From Chitinophagales bacterium (lineage in GTDB: Bacteria > Bacteroidota > Bacteroidia > Chitinophagales > Chitinophagaceae), in contig JAJPKJ010000045.1 of the NCBI GenBank assembly GCA_021323755.1, positions 62,001 through 126,000 of the forward strand: a stretch of 64,000 bases of DNA, in the 5' to 3' direction. Position 1 is the stretch's first letter. Each line of letters opens with the position of its first letter. The notes beneath the pieces were generated by a model that made no database searches, was not told the origin of the DNA, and worked only from the letters and a program-made list of their open reading frames with translations. This document shows, piece after piece, positions 20,376 to 28,634 of this stretch. The position numbers and the translations under genes were made by a program.

Positions 20376-20558
20376 AAATAAAAGTTTTGTTGGGAAAAAT
20401 AGAATTTTTTACAGCAATAAAAAAAATAAGCTCATTTTTAAAAAGTTATTTTTTTATTAAGACCGCCGCTTATTGGCAAGGCAACCGATGAACGGATCAG
20501 ACAGCGATGTCGAAAGAAATTCAAATGCCGGTTAGAAAATAATTATTTACCTTAATAG

Positions 20559-21413
20559 ATGCTTCATCGTTCCACGATTCAACTTCTTCGATTTCATTTT
20601 TCTTTTTTTTTGATGCCTGTATATTGGTATGCGTTGGGACAGGTTACCCATAAAAACTGGTGGCATGCTGTATTGATATTCATCATTCTTCACGCTCTGG
20701 TTTATCCGGCCAGCAATGGCTACAACAGTTTTATGGACAGGGATGAAACGAGCATCGGGGGATTAAAAAATCCCGCACCCCCTACAAAACAACTTTTTTA
20801 TGTTTCCGCATCAATGGATCTTATTGCCGTATTATTGAGTTTTTTAGTGAGTATATATCTCGCCGCCGGAATTTTTGCGTATATACTTGCATCTAGAGCT
20901 TATAGTTATCGGGGAATCCGCTTAAAAAAATTTCCATTTATCGGCTATCTCACGGTAATTATTTTTCAGGGTGCGGTGATCTTTTTTTTGGTTTATTGCG
21001 GCAGTGCTCAGAACAAAATTTTACAAGCACCGGTATTATGTATGTTGTCAAGTCTTTTGCTGATTGGTGGTTTCTATCCGCTCACGCAAATTTATCAGCA
21101 TGAAGCGGACATAAAAGACAATGTTAAAACCATCAGTTATGTATTGGGTTATCGCGGCGTGTTTATTTTTTGCGGAACCCTGTACTGTGCTGCATTTACC
21201 ATGATGGGCATTTATTTTTTTACAACCAATCAGGCAAAGGAATTTTTCGTTTTAACAACCGCGATGCTGCCCGTCATCGTATATTTTTTACAATGGGCGG
21301 TTAAAGTCTGGAAAGATACCAATGAAGCAAATTTTTCAAACACCATGCGGATGAACATGGTCGCATCGGTTTGTACCAATATTGGCTTTATAGTTGTACT
21401 GATAATGAAGTGA
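20559..21413 (+). CDS. UbiA family prenyltransferase
   Basis: A 284-residue polytopic membrane protein, about eight or nine helices. The first aspartate-rich motif NGYNSFMDRDE (about residues 50-60) matches the UbiA Mg2+/diphosphate-binding signature NxxxDxxxD in modified form. The second region near YPLTQIYQHEADIKDN fits the position of the second Asp-rich motif. UbiA enzymes attach a prenyl chain to an aromatic acceptor or to a related lipid. It opens the unit with the type III polyketide synthase, methyltransferase and FAD oxidoreductase, which suggests that a polyketide phenol or quinone is the acceptor; that is inference. Confidence 0.85.
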   Translation: MLHRSTIQLLRFHFSFFLMPVYWYALGQVTHKNWWHAVLIFIILHALVYPASNGYNSFMDRDETSIGGLKNPAPPTKQLFYVSASMDLIAVLLSFLVSIYLAAGIFAYILASRAYSYRGIRLKKFPFIGYLTVIIFQGAVIFFLVYCGSAQNKILQAPVLCMLSSLLLIGGFYPLTQIYQHEADIKDNVKTISYVLGYRGVFIFCGTLYCAAFTMMGIYFFTTNQAKEFFVLTTAMLPVIVYFLQWAVKVWKDTNEANFSNTMRMNMVASVCTNIGFIVVLIMK

Positions 21414-21464
21414 GGGTTGATCAAATTATTTTCTCAACAAATGATCTAAAAATATCTATAAATT

Positions 21465-22553
21465 TTGAGTAAGATTATTTCAATTGGCACAGCTGTTCCG
21501 CAGTTTAAGCATAAACAAAATGACATTGCGGTTTTCATGAACCGCGTTTTTGCAATGAATGAAGGCGAAAAAAGAAAATTAAAATTTCTTTACCATCAAA
21601 GCGGAATTGAACATCGTTATTCAGTGATCGGAGACTACAGCAATAATATCAATGACTGGACATTTTATCCGCAATCAGAAAATCTCGAGCCATTTCCTTC
21701 ACTTGAAAAAAGAATGCTGTGGTATAATAAATATTCGGCTCCGCTTTCTGCACAAGCCATTAAAAATTGCATCACCAATAAAATTCATTCGCATCAGGTC
21801 ACTCATCTTATCACCGTAAGCTGCACGGGCATGAGTGCGCCGGGATTGGATTTGCAGCTAATGGAATTATTGCAATTACCTAAAAATATTTTCCGTACAT
21901 CGGTAAACTTTATGGGTTGCTATGCGGCAATTCATGCCCTTAAGATTGCCGATGCCATTTGTTCTGCTGAAAAAAAGGCAAAAGTATTGATCGTCTGCAC
22001 AGAATTATGTTCATTGCATTTTCAACGAGGAGCAACCACAGATAATATCACCTCAACACTTTTATTTGGTGACGGCGCTGCCGCAGCATTGATCACTGGT
22101 GATGAAAATGACAATAAAGGCATTGGCTTAAAACATTTTTATGCCGAGGTCGTACCAAAAGGGAAAAATGACATGGTGTGGGAATTGTCATCAACAGGTT
22201 TTTTAATGACACTGAGCAGTTATATCCCCGATTTTATTGAAGAAGATTTTAAAAAACTTACCGTTACTGCCTTACAGCAATCCGATCTTTCAGTGGCTGA
22301 TGTTACGCATTGGTGCATCCATCCCGGAGGGAAAAAAATACTAGCAGCCATTGCCAAAAGCCTCGACTTAAAAAATAATGAATTGGATCATTCTTACGAT
22401 ATTTTAAAAGATTATGGCAATATGTCGTCGCCAACGATATTATTTGTTTTGGAAAAAATGATGAATACGCTTGATCATAAAAAATCAAACACCATTTTTG
22501 GCGCAGCATTCGGACCTGGATTAACCATGGAAACCTTTATTGCACAGACATAA
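21465..22553 (+). CDS. Type III polyketide synthase (chalcone/alkylresorcinol synthase-like)
   Basis: A 362-residue homodimeric thiolase-fold ketosynthase that extends a starter acyl-CoA with malonyl-CoA and cyclises the chain without an acyl carrier protein. The Cys-His-Asn triad is visible: cysteine in NFMGCYAAIHAL, histidine in CIHPGGKK and asparagine in DYGNMSSPT. TAVPQ at the start and GAAFGPGLTMET at the end are typical. The start codon is TTG (21465); the nearest upstream ATG is followed by a stop. It lies 51 bp after the UbiA gene and 41 bp before the methyltransferase. Confidence 0.94.
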   Translation: MSKIISIGTAVPQFKHKQNDIAVFMNRVFAMNEGEKRKLKFLYHQSGIEHRYSVIGDYSNNINDWTFYPQSENLEPFPSLEKRMLWYNKYSAPLSAQAIKNCITNKIHSHQVTHLITVSCTGMSAPGLDLQLMELLQLPKNIFRTSVNFMGCYAAIHALKIADAICSAEKKAKVLIVCTELCSLHFQRGATTDNITSTLLFGDGAAAALITGDENDNKGIGLKHFYAEVVPKGKNDMVWELSSTGFLMTLSSYIPDFIEEDFKKLTVTALQQSDLSVADVTHWCIHPGGKKILAAIAKSLDLKNNELDHSYDILKDYGNMSSPTILFVLEKMMNTLDHKKSNTIFGAAFGPGLTMETFIAQT

Positions 22554-22594
22554 TTTCTTGCAGGTCCGTATCTTGTCATGTTTATTATTCGTGT

Positions 22595-23293
22595 ATGGAT
22601 TTTTCAATTCGGTCACATAAGAAAGAATTGCTCGATCGCGATGATATTCCTTTCAACGCCATTCAAAAAAATATGGAAGAACTGGAATTCATCAATCGAT
22701 ATCTTGGAGGGCATCGCATCACCATCAGGGGTTTCAGGCAATTGCTGCGCACTAAAAAGGAAATTACGGTTTGCGAAATTGGATGTGGCGGTGGTGACAA
22801 TTTGATAGCCATTGATAAATGGTGCAAAAAGAAAAAGATCATTGCAAAATTTATTGGCATTGACATTAACCCAAATTGCATCACCATTGCAAGATCAAAA
22901 ATACAAAATGAGCATTTTCATTTTTTCATTTCCGATTATCGCAAATTCGTTTTCACCGACCCAAAACCGGATATTATTTTTTCCTCATTGTTCTTTCATC
23001 ATTTTACCGATGAAGAATTAATATTCATGTTGCAATGGATGATGAACAATTCAAGAACAGGAATTTTCATTAATGACCTGCATCGTCACCCGCTGGCCTA
23101 TCATTCTATAAGCTGGCTGACAAAAATCTTTTCCGAGTCTTATCTCGTTAAAAACGATGCTCCTTTATCTGTATTAAGAGGATTCAAAAAAAAAGATTGG
23201 AAATTGCTAATGGAGAAATCAGACCTCATTGATTATTCATTAACCTGGCAATGGGCTTTCCGATGGTTGCTCGTTGTTCAACACCGCGAATAA
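22595..23293 (+). CDS. SAM-dependent methyltransferase of the type III PKS locus
   Basis: A 232-residue class I methyltransferase. The SAM-binding glycine motif VCEIGCGGGDNL is near residue 60, followed by an acidic strand end GIDINPNC and the motif IIFSSLFFHHFTDEEL. It resembles methyltransferases found beside bacterial type III polyketide synthases. The stop codon abuts the ATG of the FAD oxidoreductase (TAAATG), so co-translation is likely. Expected substrate: the phenolic product of the polyketide synthase (inference). Confidence 0.87.
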   Translation: MDFSIRSHKKELLDRDDIPFNAIQKNMEELEFINRYLGGHRITIRGFRQLLRTKKEITVCEIGCGGGDNLIAIDKWCKKKKIIAKFIGIDINPNCITIARSKIQNEHFHFFISDYRKFVFTDPKPDIIFSSLFFHHFTDEELIFMLQWMMNNSRTGIFINDLHRHPLAYHSISWLTKIFSESYLVKNDAPLSVLRGFKKKDWKLLMEKSDLIDYSLTWQWAFRWLLVVQHRE

Positions 23294-24436
23294 ATGAAAG
23301 ACGCCAATCGACAATATGATGTAGCCATAGTTGGCGGCGGATTAGCCGGATTATCGCTATCCATTCTATTGTCAAAAGCAAACTACCGGGTATGCTTATT
23401 CGAAAAAGAAAAATATCCGTTTCATAAAGTCTGCGGCGAATATATCAGTTTTGAGAGCTGGAATTTTTTGGAAGAGTTGGGAATTCCATTGAGCGATTGG
23501 GATCTTCCGGTTATTGATCATTTACTGGTTTCTTCGCCCAATGGTCTTTTTCTGGAACATGACCTCCCATTCGGTGGATTTGGGATAAGCAGGTATAAGT
23601 TGGATTCAGCACTGGCAGGGGTGGCAAGGACATCCGGTGTTTCATTGCATGAGGAGGATAAGGTCACCGATATTGAATTCGATGGTACTTTATTCAATAT
23701 TAGGAGTTCTGGCAATAATTGCACTGCAAGAATTGTTTGCGGAAGTTTCGGCAAACGCAGCAACCTGGATATTAAATGGAAAAGAAATTTTACCCTAAAA
23801 AAGAATAACAAACTTAATAATTATGTGGGTGTGAAATATCATATCAAAACAACATTTCCCGGCGGGCTGATTGCCTTACACAATTTCAAGAACGGGTATT
23901 GCGGTATTTCACAAATAGAAGAAGGAAAATATTGTTTGTGTTATTTGACTTCGGCAGGGAATCTTGGCACTAGCAATAACTCCATTCAGAAAATGGAAAA
24001 AGAAGTTCTGCAGAAAAATCCATTTCTAAATAAAATATTCGCTGAGTCTGAATTTTTATTCGGGGAACCAATCACCATTTCACAAATTAGTTTTGAAAAG
24101 AAGAAGCAGGTTGAAAATAATATCATCTTCCTTGGCGATGCAGCGGGAATGATCACTCCACTATGCGGAAACGGAATGAGCATGGCGCTTCACAGTGGTA
24201 AAATTGTCTTTCATTATATCGATGATTTTCTTCAAAACAAGATCACCCGGGATGAGATGGAAAGGAATTACACAACACAATGGAATAAGGAATTTGGCAA
24301 AAGGTTAAGAGCTGGGAGAGCCCTACAATATTTCTTTGGAAATGAATTTCTTTCAAACCTATTCATTCGTACCGTAAAACCATTCCCAAAATTTATATCC
24401 TACCTGATAAATCAAACGCATGGCGGTGCATTTTAG
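23294..24436 (+). CDS. FAD-dependent oxidoreductase (geranylgeranyl reductase/hydroxylase-like)
   Basis: A 380-residue flavoprotein. The N-terminal Rossmann motif DVAIVGGGLAGLSLS is followed by the acidic strand LFEKEKYPFHKVCGEYIS, and the second FAD motif is IIFLGDAAGMITPLCGNGM near residue 280. The HKVCGE sequence is typical of the geranylgeranyl-reductase-like/flavin monooxygenase group. In Streptomyces srsABC, a type III PKS, methyltransferase and flavoprotein make methylated phenolic lipids, and this gene fills the third role here. The exact reaction, hydroxylation or double-bond reduction, cannot be told from sequence. Confidence 0.88.
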   Translation: MKDANRQYDVAIVGGGLAGLSLSILLSKANYRVCLFEKEKYPFHKVCGEYISFESWNFLEELGIPLSDWDLPVIDHLLVSSPNGLFLEHDLPFGGFGISRYKLDSALAGVARTSGVSLHEEDKVTDIEFDGTLFNIRSSGNNCTARIVCGSFGKRSNLDIKWKRNFTLKKNNKLNNYVGVKYHIKTTFPGGLIALHNFKNGYCGISQIEEGKYCLCYLTSAGNLGTSNNSIQKMEKEVLQKNPFLNKIFAESEFLFGEPITISQISFEKKKQVENNIIFLGDAAGMITPLCGNGMSMALHSGKIVFHYIDDFLQNKITRDEMERNYTTQWNKEFGKRLRAGRALQYFFGNEFLSNLFIRTVKPFPKFISYLINQTHGGAF

Positions 24437-24541
24437 AAATGTATTCTTAATTCCCAAAATCTGCTCATGGAGGAAGTTGATTGCAATAAAAGATTTTTGC
24501 GCAAATTTGTTGATTATCCAAAAGCCGAAAAAAACCGGATT

Positions 24542-24718
24542 ATGAAAAAATCAATCTATCTGCTTACATTTTTTATACTGCTGCTGAATGATCTGCGAGC
24601 ACAGGAAAAAATAAGTTCCTCAGATCTGAATGGGCAAAAAGCTCCAAAAAGCGATGGTAACTTATTACTCGATCAAACAAAATTAAATGACACAGTCTGG
24701 CAATGGGATACCCGCTGA
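24542..24718 (+). CDS. Small secreted protein, unrecognised
   Basis: A 58-residue protein from the ATG at 24542. The listed ORF starts 25 codons earlier, but a clean signal peptide begins at this ATG (MKKSIYLLTFFILLLNDLRAQ). The mature peptide is only about 38 residues, polar, ending in WQWDTR. No family recognised. It follows the FAD oxidoreductase by about 100 bp. Confidence 0.5.
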   Translation: MKKSIYLLTFFILLLNDLRAQEKISSSDLNGQKAPKSDGNLLLDQTKLNDTVWQWDTR

Positions 24719-24879
24719 GTTGATGGGCATAAAAAAAAGGTCATATAAAAAACAGCCCATAAATTTTTCCAATGGCAGTCTGTGATAATGAACAGGTAAG
24801 ATAAAATAAAAAACCTCTGATCATTTTATGGCAAAAACAATATGACGAACAAAACCGTTCTTTAATTGTAAATACAATA

Positions 24880-25254
24880 ATGACTGAATCAGCGCAGAAA
24901 AAAACTTTGGTACTTGGCGCTTCCGCAAATCCTCGCCGGTATAGTTTTCTTGCAGTAAATAAACTTCGGGAAAACGATCATCCTGTTGTTGCCATTGGAA
25001 AGAACAAAGTAAGGGTTGCAGATGTCGATGTGGAAACGGAGAAAAAAAATTATCATGACATTGATACCGTCACCCTTTACCTTAATCCACAAAATCAAAA
25101 AGAATACTACGATTATATTTTATCCCTTCATCCCAAACGAATCATTTTTAATCCCGGCGCTGAGAATAACGAATTGGCCGATCTGGCCAAAGCCAATGGC
25201 ATAGATACTTTGGAAGCATGTTCGCTTGTTTTATTAAGCACTCATCAGTTTTAG
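24880..25254 (+). CDS. CoA-binding domain protein (YccU-like)
   Basis: A 124-residue single-domain Rossmann-fold protein. TLVLGASANPRRYSFLAVNKL resembles the nucleotide/CoA-binding segment of the CoA_binding_2 family, and the central block DTVTLYLNPQNQKEYYDYI fits too. The end, RIIFNPGAENNELADLAKANGI, is characteristic (NPGAEN). Members bind CoA or its derivatives and lack a known reaction. It stands alone between the small secreted ORF and a long non-coding stretch. Confidence 0.88.
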   Translation: MTESAQKKTLVLGASANPRRYSFLAVNKLRENDHPVVAIGKNKVRVADVDVETEKKNYHDIDTVTLYLNPQNQKEYYDYILSLHPKRIIFNPGAENNELADLAKANGIDTLEACSLVLLSTHQF

Positions 25255-25673
25255 TACAATATTTTTACCGACTTCCCGTTTAAATAACAGCGTGATAAAC
25301 GCATATTATCAGAGTACCTTAAGAAATAAAATCCAGTTATATCCGATGAATTATACCAGCATACTCAGGTCAATGGCAATGTCATCTGTTGCCAATAAAG
25401 TAAAAAAAATTATTTCTTCTTTCCCCTCAATCGCAAACATCTTAAATCCTTTTTTCAATAATCAACATAAGACAGAAAATATAATTGTTTCGCCAGTGTG
25501 CATTTCACCAAAGCGAAATATAACGTTAATACTTAACCGTAAAAAGAACCCGATTTAATCCCAAGCCCTAAACCCTATGCCTCAGTCCGTACCCATGAAA
25601 ACTGTTTTTGATCCCACCATGCGACCGGCTCAAAAAATAATAAAACGGTAACACGTATACGATTTTGCCGGTA
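25255..25673. other. Non-coding stretch upstream of ykuK
   Basis: About 420 bp without a convincing gene. An 88-codon plus-strand ORF (25292-25558) has no recognisable domain, signal peptide or credible composition, so I do not call it. No clear repeat was found before the terminator hairpin at 25674. Confidence 0.5.
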
Positions 25674-25708
25674 ATGGGTTTTTCGCTAAATTCGAAAAAC
25701 CCATTTTT
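25674..25708 (+). terminator. Strong terminator-like hairpin just before ykuK
   Basis: Perfect 12-bp stem ATGGGTTTTTCG / CGAAAAACCCAT with loop CTAAATT, followed by TTTTTATTTT. It ends only about six bases before the ykuK ATG. It could end an upstream transcript or act as an attenuator in the ykuK leader. Confidence 0.8.
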
Positions 25709-25713
25709 ATTTT

Positions 25714-26187
25714 ATGTTATGGAGAAAATTTAATGGCGACCCGATTGAATTGCCAATTGTTGATGCTGTTGAACAAGCCATACACAGAGAAACGGAAAAA
25801 GGACATCACCTCAAAGTATGTATTGGCACAGACTCACAAGTAAAAGGTGCTGAAACTGAATTTGCCACCGTAATTGTTTTTTTGCGTGAAGGTCATGGCG
25901 GTTTTATGTTCATTCACAATGAAAAAACAAAACAACAATTCAGTATTAAAGAGCGCATGCTCGTTGAAGTTGCAAAAAGTATTGAGATCGCTTATGAACT
26001 ATGTGATCTCTTTACCCGGTACAATGTTGACATGGAAGTTCATGCCGACATTAACACCAACCCGCACTTCAAAAGCAATGATGCTTTAAAAGAAGCCATG
26101 GGCTATATTCTTGGGATGGGCTTTGCCTTCAAAGCAAAACCCGAAGCCTTTGCCAGCAGCAGCTGCGCGAATAAAGTAGTGAATTAG
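25714..26187 (+). CDS. RNase H-like YkuK family protein (DUF458)
   Basis: A 157-residue soluble protein of the YkuK/DUF458 family, predicted to adopt an RNase H-like fold. Visible blocks are CIGTDSQVKG with a likely metal-binding aspartate, FATVIVFLREG, ERMLVEVAKSIEIA and EVHADINTNPHFKSN. The C-terminus FKAKPEAFASSSCANKV is typical of the family. Biological function is unknown. Translation starts directly after a strong hairpin with a T-tract, so the mRNA leader may be unusually structured. Confidence 0.88.
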   Translation: MLWRKFNGDPIELPIVDAVEQAIHRETEKGHHLKVCIGTDSQVKGAETEFATVIVFLREGHGGFMFIHNEKTKQQFSIKERMLVEVAKSIEIAYELCDLFTRYNVDMEVHADINTNPHFKSNDALKEAMGYILGMGFAFKAKPEAFASSSCANKVVN

Positions 26188-26204
26188 AAAGGCGTTGCGT
26201 CTTT

Positions 26205-26222
26205 GGCTATGAGCTCATAGCC
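26205..26222. repeat. Perfect 18-bp palindrome
   Basis: GGCTATGAGCTCATAGCC is its own reverse complement. It lies between the convergent ykuK and engB genes, 17 bp after the ykuK stop, without a T-run on either side. A related TGAGCTCGATAGC occurs nearby on the minus strand at about 26288-26300. Confidence 0.7.
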
Positions 26223-26229
26223 TATTTGT

Positions 26230-26307
26230 TGCCGGCAGCGGCCCTCCCTTCTCATCGCTGCCCCGCATCAGGTTCATCAGCATTGCTGCTATCGAGCTCA
26301 ATGTTCC
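26230..26307 (-). ncRNA. Structured stretch resembling the 3' half of a TPP riboswitch
   Basis: On the minus strand, GATGAACCTGATGCGG and, about 18 bases later, AGAAGGGAGGG resemble the conserved GAACCTGAT and AAGGGA parts of the thiamin pyrophosphate riboswitch. GGCAGCG/CGCTGCC can form a 7-bp stem. The conserved CUGAGA and the TAAT loop bases are absent or altered, and no thiamin gene lies downstream, so it may be decayed or a chance match. Confidence 0.22.
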
Positions 26308-26326
26308 TTTATGCACTTTGCATTGC

Positions 26327-26929
26327 TCATATCTTAAATTCCTCATTCATCTCTGCGATAAATGCCAGGATTTTTTCTCGTCCTGTTTTTTTTACCACGC
26401 TCGTTACAAAATGATTTGGCAAAAACTGCCAGGTCTCTTTCATTTTGTTTAGAAATGATTTTACATTGGCGCTCACGGTTTTTTGATTTTCCTTATCCGC
26501 TTTTGTAAAAACAAGGCTGAATGGGATTTGCCATTTCCCCAGTTGGTTTATGAATTCAATGTCCAGTTTCTGCGGATCATGACGACTATCTATCAACACA
26601 AAAACATTCACCAGGTTCTCACGCTTACGCAAATAATCTTCAATCATCTTTTCCCAATTTTTCCTTTGCTTCTGGGAAACTTTGGCAAAACCATAACCGG
26701 GCAAATCGACAATATAAAAATCATCATTAATAATAAAATGATTGAGCAATTGTGTTTTGCCGGGCGTCCTTGATGTTTTTGCCAGTGAACTGCTATTGCA
26801 AAGCATATTTATTAACGAAGATTTGCCAACATTACTTCTGCCAATAAACGCATATTCGGGTCTATCCGGCGACGGACATTTTGTATAATCCGGGCTGCTG
26901 ATAATATAGGCTGATGATTTTATTTCCAT
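26327..26929 (-). CDS. engB: Ribosome biogenesis GTP-binding protein EngB (YihA/YsxC)
   Basis: A 200-residue GTPase. I choose the ATG at 26929 (MEIKSSAYIISSPDY) over the upstream in-frame GTG, since family members start in this way. G1 is FIGRSNVGKSSLINML, the switch region carries TPGKTQ, G3 is VDLPGYGFA, G4 is TKAD and G5 includes SAN. EngB assists assembly of the 50S ribosomal subunit. It is convergent with ykuK and divergent from ubiE. Confidence 0.96.
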   Translation of the reverse strand: MEIKSSAYIISSPDYTKCPSPDRPEYAFIGRSNVGKSSLINMLCNSSSLAKTSRTPGKTQLLNHFIINDDFYIVDLPGYGFAKVSQKQRKNWEKMIEDYLRKRENLVNVFVLIDSRHDPQKLDIEFINQLGKWQIPFSLVFTKADKENQKTVSANVKSFLNKMKETWQFLPNHFVTSVVKKTGREKILAFIAEMNEEFKI

Positions 26930-27007
26930 AACAGGCACGCAAGATACAAATCTGCTAACGGTTCATGATTATGGGCAGCAACCGGATAGAAAGAAAACCG
27001 CATCTTA

Positions 27008-27025
27008 GATCTAAGATCGTAAATC
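27008..27025 (+). repeat. Dispersed intergenic repeat before ubiE
   Basis: GATCTAAGATCGTAAATC matches the element before dnaX (11911-11928) at 17 of 18 positions, and both lie about 20 bp before a start codon. TTAGATCTAA at its left is palindromic. Confidence 0.55.
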
Positions 27026-27043
27026 GTACATAACTTCGCGGCA

Positions 27044-27787
27044 ATGGATAAATATTCCCACGATGAAGTAGTCCCGTTTAAAGATTCCGGGCAAAGCAAA
27101 AAGCAACAGGTTGCCGAAATGTTCAATAAAATCGCTTTTCGCTACGACTTTTTAAATCGTTTTTTAAGCGCCGGCATTGATATTTACTGGAGAAAACGCG
27201 CAATAAAAGAACTGAATGCTGCCAATCCCCAAATAATCCTTGATATGGCTACGGGAACCGCAGACGTTGCCATAATGATGACCAAATATCTACACCCCAA
27301 AAAAATAATCGGCATGGATATTTCTGAAGCTATGCTGCAAATAGGTGAAAATAAGATTACTAAGCTTAAGTTAAATGACATTATTGAGCTCCAAACAGGC
27401 GACAGCGAAGCAATAAACCTTCCTGACGAAACGTTTGATGCTGTAACCGTAGCCTTTGGTGTGCGTAATTTTGAAAACCTCGAAAAAGGGCTTTCTGAAA
27501 TACTGCGTGTGTTGAAACCAACAGGCAAATTAGTTGTGCTAGAATTTTCCAAACCCAAACAACCTTTTTTCCGCATGTTCTATAACTCATACATGAGTTT
27601 GGCAGCAACAGGAATTGGGAAATGGGTGGCAAAAAATCGTGAAGCATATGAATATCTGCATGAATCAGTGAATGCTTTTCCGGAAGGGAAGAATTTTGCA
27701 GATATCTTGAGTAAGATTGGTTATAGAAACATTTATTTTAAAAAGCTCAGTCTAGGAATATGCACCATTTATTGCGGATCAAAATAA
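27044..27787 (+). CDS. ubiE: Demethylmenaquinone methyltransferase UbiE/MenG
   Basis: A 247-residue SAM-dependent C-methyltransferase for the last step of menaquinone synthesis; Bacteroidota generally use menaquinone. Family marks: VAEMFNKIAFRYDFLNRFLSAGID near residues 25-50, SAM-binding LDMATGTADVAI, GMDISEAML, FDAVTVAFGVRNFENLEKGL and the C-terminal EYLHESVNAFPEG. The stop codon is two bases before the porT start, indicating an operon. A repeat shared with dnaX lies just upstream. Confidence 0.95.
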   Translation: MDKYSHDEVVPFKDSGQSKKQQVAEMFNKIAFRYDFLNRFLSAGIDIYWRKRAIKELNAANPQIILDMATGTADVAIMMTKYLHPKKIIGMDISEAMLQIGENKITKLKLNDIIELQTGDSEAINLPDETFDAVTVAFGVRNFENLEKGLSEILRVLKPTGKLVVLEFSKPKQPFFRMFYNSYMSLAATGIGKWVAKNREAYEYLHESVNAFPEGKNFADILSKIGYRNIYFKKLSLGICTIYCGSK

Positions 27788-27789
27788 AA

Positions 27790-28506
27790 ATGCTTACCCG
27801 TTTCTCCATCGTTTGTAGTTTGCTGGCATTAACACTAAATGTATCCGCACAATTTCTGCGCGATGAAGAAAATCTTCCTGATCACGATGATAAATTTTAT
27901 CATCTCGGCATTGCCCTTATTTATAACAACTCGCATTTCCAGGTGAGCGCGCATCCAAAATTTTTACAGAGCGACAGTGTGATGTATGTAAATCCTGAAA
28001 ACACCGGCGGTTTTGGACTTGCGGGTCTTCATACTTTTCATTTGTCGCCACATTGGGAATTCAGGATCGTTTTCCCGCAATTAATGTTCTCTTATAAAAA
28101 TCTCACTTATAGCATTTCTTATCCGCAAGCCGGAGAAAAGCCTGTTGCCACCAAACAGGTTGAGTCCATCTTGCTAGGCTTTCCAACCCAGGTAAAATTC
28201 TTGTCTGATCGAATTAATAATTTCCGCATTTATATGCTTGGCGGTTTCAATTATCAATATGATCTCGCGTCAAATGCAACATCGCGCAAAGCGCAGGACC
28301 TGGTAAAATTAAGACCTTACGACTTTAGCATTGAAGCAGGCATTGGTTGCCAGATATTTTTTCCCGTATTTATTTTATCACCTGAACTAAAAGTCAGCGA
28401 AGGGATCATTAATATCCACAGTCGCGACCCAAGCCTGATCTACTCCAACGTAATTGATAAGCTTAACTCAAGGATGGTAGTCTTTTCCCTGATTTTTGAA
28501 GGGTAA
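27790..28506 (+). CDS. porT: PorT family outer membrane protein of type IX secretion
   Basis: A 238-residue beta-barrel protein from the ATG at 27790; the listed ORF begins ten codons earlier, inside ubiE. A signal peptide (MLTRFSIVCSLLALTLNVSAQ) is followed by the PorT-like pattern of paired strands with FYHLGIALIYNNSHF, the loop GGFGLAGLHTFHL, QVESILLGFPTQVKF and SDRINNFRIYMLGG. PorT is needed for the T9SS that exports gliding adhesins and enzymes in Bacteroidota. The ubiE-porT neighbourhood is recurrent in the phylum. A T9SS cargo protein is encoded 8 kb away. Confidence 0.85.
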   Translation: MLTRFSIVCSLLALTLNVSAQFLRDEENLPDHDDKFYHLGIALIYNNSHFQVSAHPKFLQSDSVMYVNPENTGGFGLAGLHTFHLSPHWEFRIVFPQLMFSYKNLTYSISYPQAGEKPVATKQVESILLGFPTQVKFLSDRINNFRIYMLGGFNYQYDLASNATSRKAQDLVKLRPYDFSIEAGIGCQIFFPVFILSPELKVSEGIINIHSRDPSLIYSNVIDKLNSRMVVFSLIFEG

Positions 28507-28634
28507 ACAAAGGGATGATTTTTCCCCGCAAGGTTCTCCAGACTTTATTCAACTGTTCGGCTTGAAGATCGCTAACATTTCAATTGAGAAAAACCATCGG
28601 AAACAAATATCAATTCCCGATTGTCATTTATCAA

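Noticed and set aside
25292-25558. 88-codon plus-strand ORF
   Set aside because: No domain, signal peptide or coding-like pattern; the region reads as intergenic.
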